Assembly (NCBI RefSeq): GCF_032854445.1
Contig: NC_088297.1
Span: 5,703,991-5,767,990 of the forward strand
Length of the DNA: 64,000 nucleotides
Origin: Liolophura sinensis
Taxonomy: Eukaryota; Mollusca; Polyplacophora; Chitonida; Chitonidae
Reading direction: 5' to 3'
The notes beneath the pieces are model-generated. The model was not told the origin of the DNA. It did not search any database and saw only the letters and a list, made by a program, of their open reading frames with translations. Below are positions 63,475-64,000 of the stretch, piece by piece (position 1 is the first letter of the stretch; every line of letters starts with the position of its first letter). The translations under genes were made by a program, and so were the position numbers.

Positions 63475-64000
63475 TTAACCTGACATGGTCAAAAAGTGTT
63501 TCAGCGTCCCTGGTACTTCAAAATCTTCAACGACAGATCTCAGCGGGGAATATTTCACGTTTCGTCGAACAGAAACGCGACACCAGTCAGACAGAGTAAA
63601 ACGTTTCCGGCATAAAGTAATCCGTTTTCGGCTTTCCTCGGTGTCTGGAGCGCCTGGTTTTACAGTGGCTCCCGATTTGAGCAGCAGTTCCAAAATAGCT
63701 TCATCCGATTGGCTGGCAGCCAATTCCAGTGGTGACATCTGACGGTAACCGTAGTCATTTCCGACGACCGGCACGTTTCCGGTACAATTGACGTCACATC
63801 CGTTTTGCAGCAGGAAAGACACAGTATGCAGCTGTTTTGCGTCGATAGCCATCAGCAGCGGCAGACATTCGTGTACGTCGGTTTTGTTTACATCCGCACC
63901 TGCACGAACCAAAATTCTGAGGCAATCCTTCACATTGTTGCTGTGTGTCAAGGATACAGCGTTCATGAATGCCTTGTTAACATCTGCTTCAAAAATGTCC
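63475..64000 (-). CDS. Ankyrin-repeat and SOCS-box protein (ASB family), 3' part; truncated by window edge
   Basis: The minus-strand frame is open from the window edge to TAA at 63475-63477, about 174 codons. It contains ankyrin repeats: ADVNKAFMNAVSLTHS, then LRILVRAGADVNKTD, CLPLLMAIDAKQLHTVSFLL, NGCDVN and SPLELAASQSDEAILELLL. It ends in a C-terminal SOCS box: FTLSDWCRVSVRRNV, then a loop, then FEVPGTLKHFLTM. In ASB proteins the SOCS box recruits Elongin B/C and Cullin 5, and the ankyrin repeats select the substrate for ubiquitination. The first in-frame ATG (63966) lies inside a repeat and is not the real start; upstream exons are to the right. There is no break in the visible part. Which ASB paralogue it is cannot be told from this fragment. 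Confidence 0.88.
   Translation of the reverse strand, partial: DIFEADVNKAFMNAVSLTHSNNVKDCLRILVRAGADVNKTDVHECLPLLMAIDAKQLHTVSFLLQNGCDVNCTGNVPVVGNDYGYRQMSPLELAASQSDEAILELLLKSGATVKPGAPDTEESRKRITLCRKRFTLSDWCRVSVRRNVKYSPLRSVVEDFEVPGTLKHFLTMSG

Overview
This is eukaryotic, animal nuclear DNA. Genes are split by introns with GT/AG borders, coding density is very low, and tandem repeats and SINEs fill most of the space. The recurrent tRNA-headed SINE and its shared 3' tail (ending ...ACACCAATCAAATAAATAAAT) are of a type I associate with molluscs, so a mollusc or another lophotrochozoan is my best guess. That is recognition from memory, not a search.

The left 29 kb is the 5' part of a RIM gene (Rab3-interacting active-zone scaffold) on the minus strand. 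Exon 1 (28559-28689) carries the start codon and the Rab3-binding helix motif. Exon 2 (10195-10233) is a 39-nt in-frame microexon. Exon 3 (8528-8743) encodes the rest of the helix and the RIM zinc finger. The splice phases join these three exons exactly. Exon 3 contains an 8-bp tandem duplication that throws the zinc finger out of frame. Intron 1 is about 18 kb and, with the next intron, is loaded with minisatellites. Two more small exon-like segments (3719-3772 and 1477-1494) may belong to the gene. The PDZ and C2 domains would lie left of the window.

From 29 to 38 kb lie the presumed RIM promoter side, a 21-bp array, SINE copies and a 39-bp array with higher-order structure. From 38.9 to 41.6 kb is a compact three-exon plus-strand gene for a conserved protein I cannot name with confidence. 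It may have a nuclease-like core, and its 5' reading frame is ambiguous.

From 41.6 to 62 kb there is no gene I can support. It contains 49-bp, 42-bp, 72-bp, 36-bp and 54/162-bp arrays, many SINEs, and one 934-bp inverted-repeat DNA transposon inserted into a SINE. The 36-bp array (about 5 kb) is open on both strands and accounts for the longest ORFs in the window. At the right edge, on the minus strand, is the 3' end of an ankyrin-repeat and SOCS-box (ASB-type) gene, truncated by the window.

The three genes do not form a functional unit. I found no bacterial-type system, CRISPR array, rRNA or intact tRNA gene.
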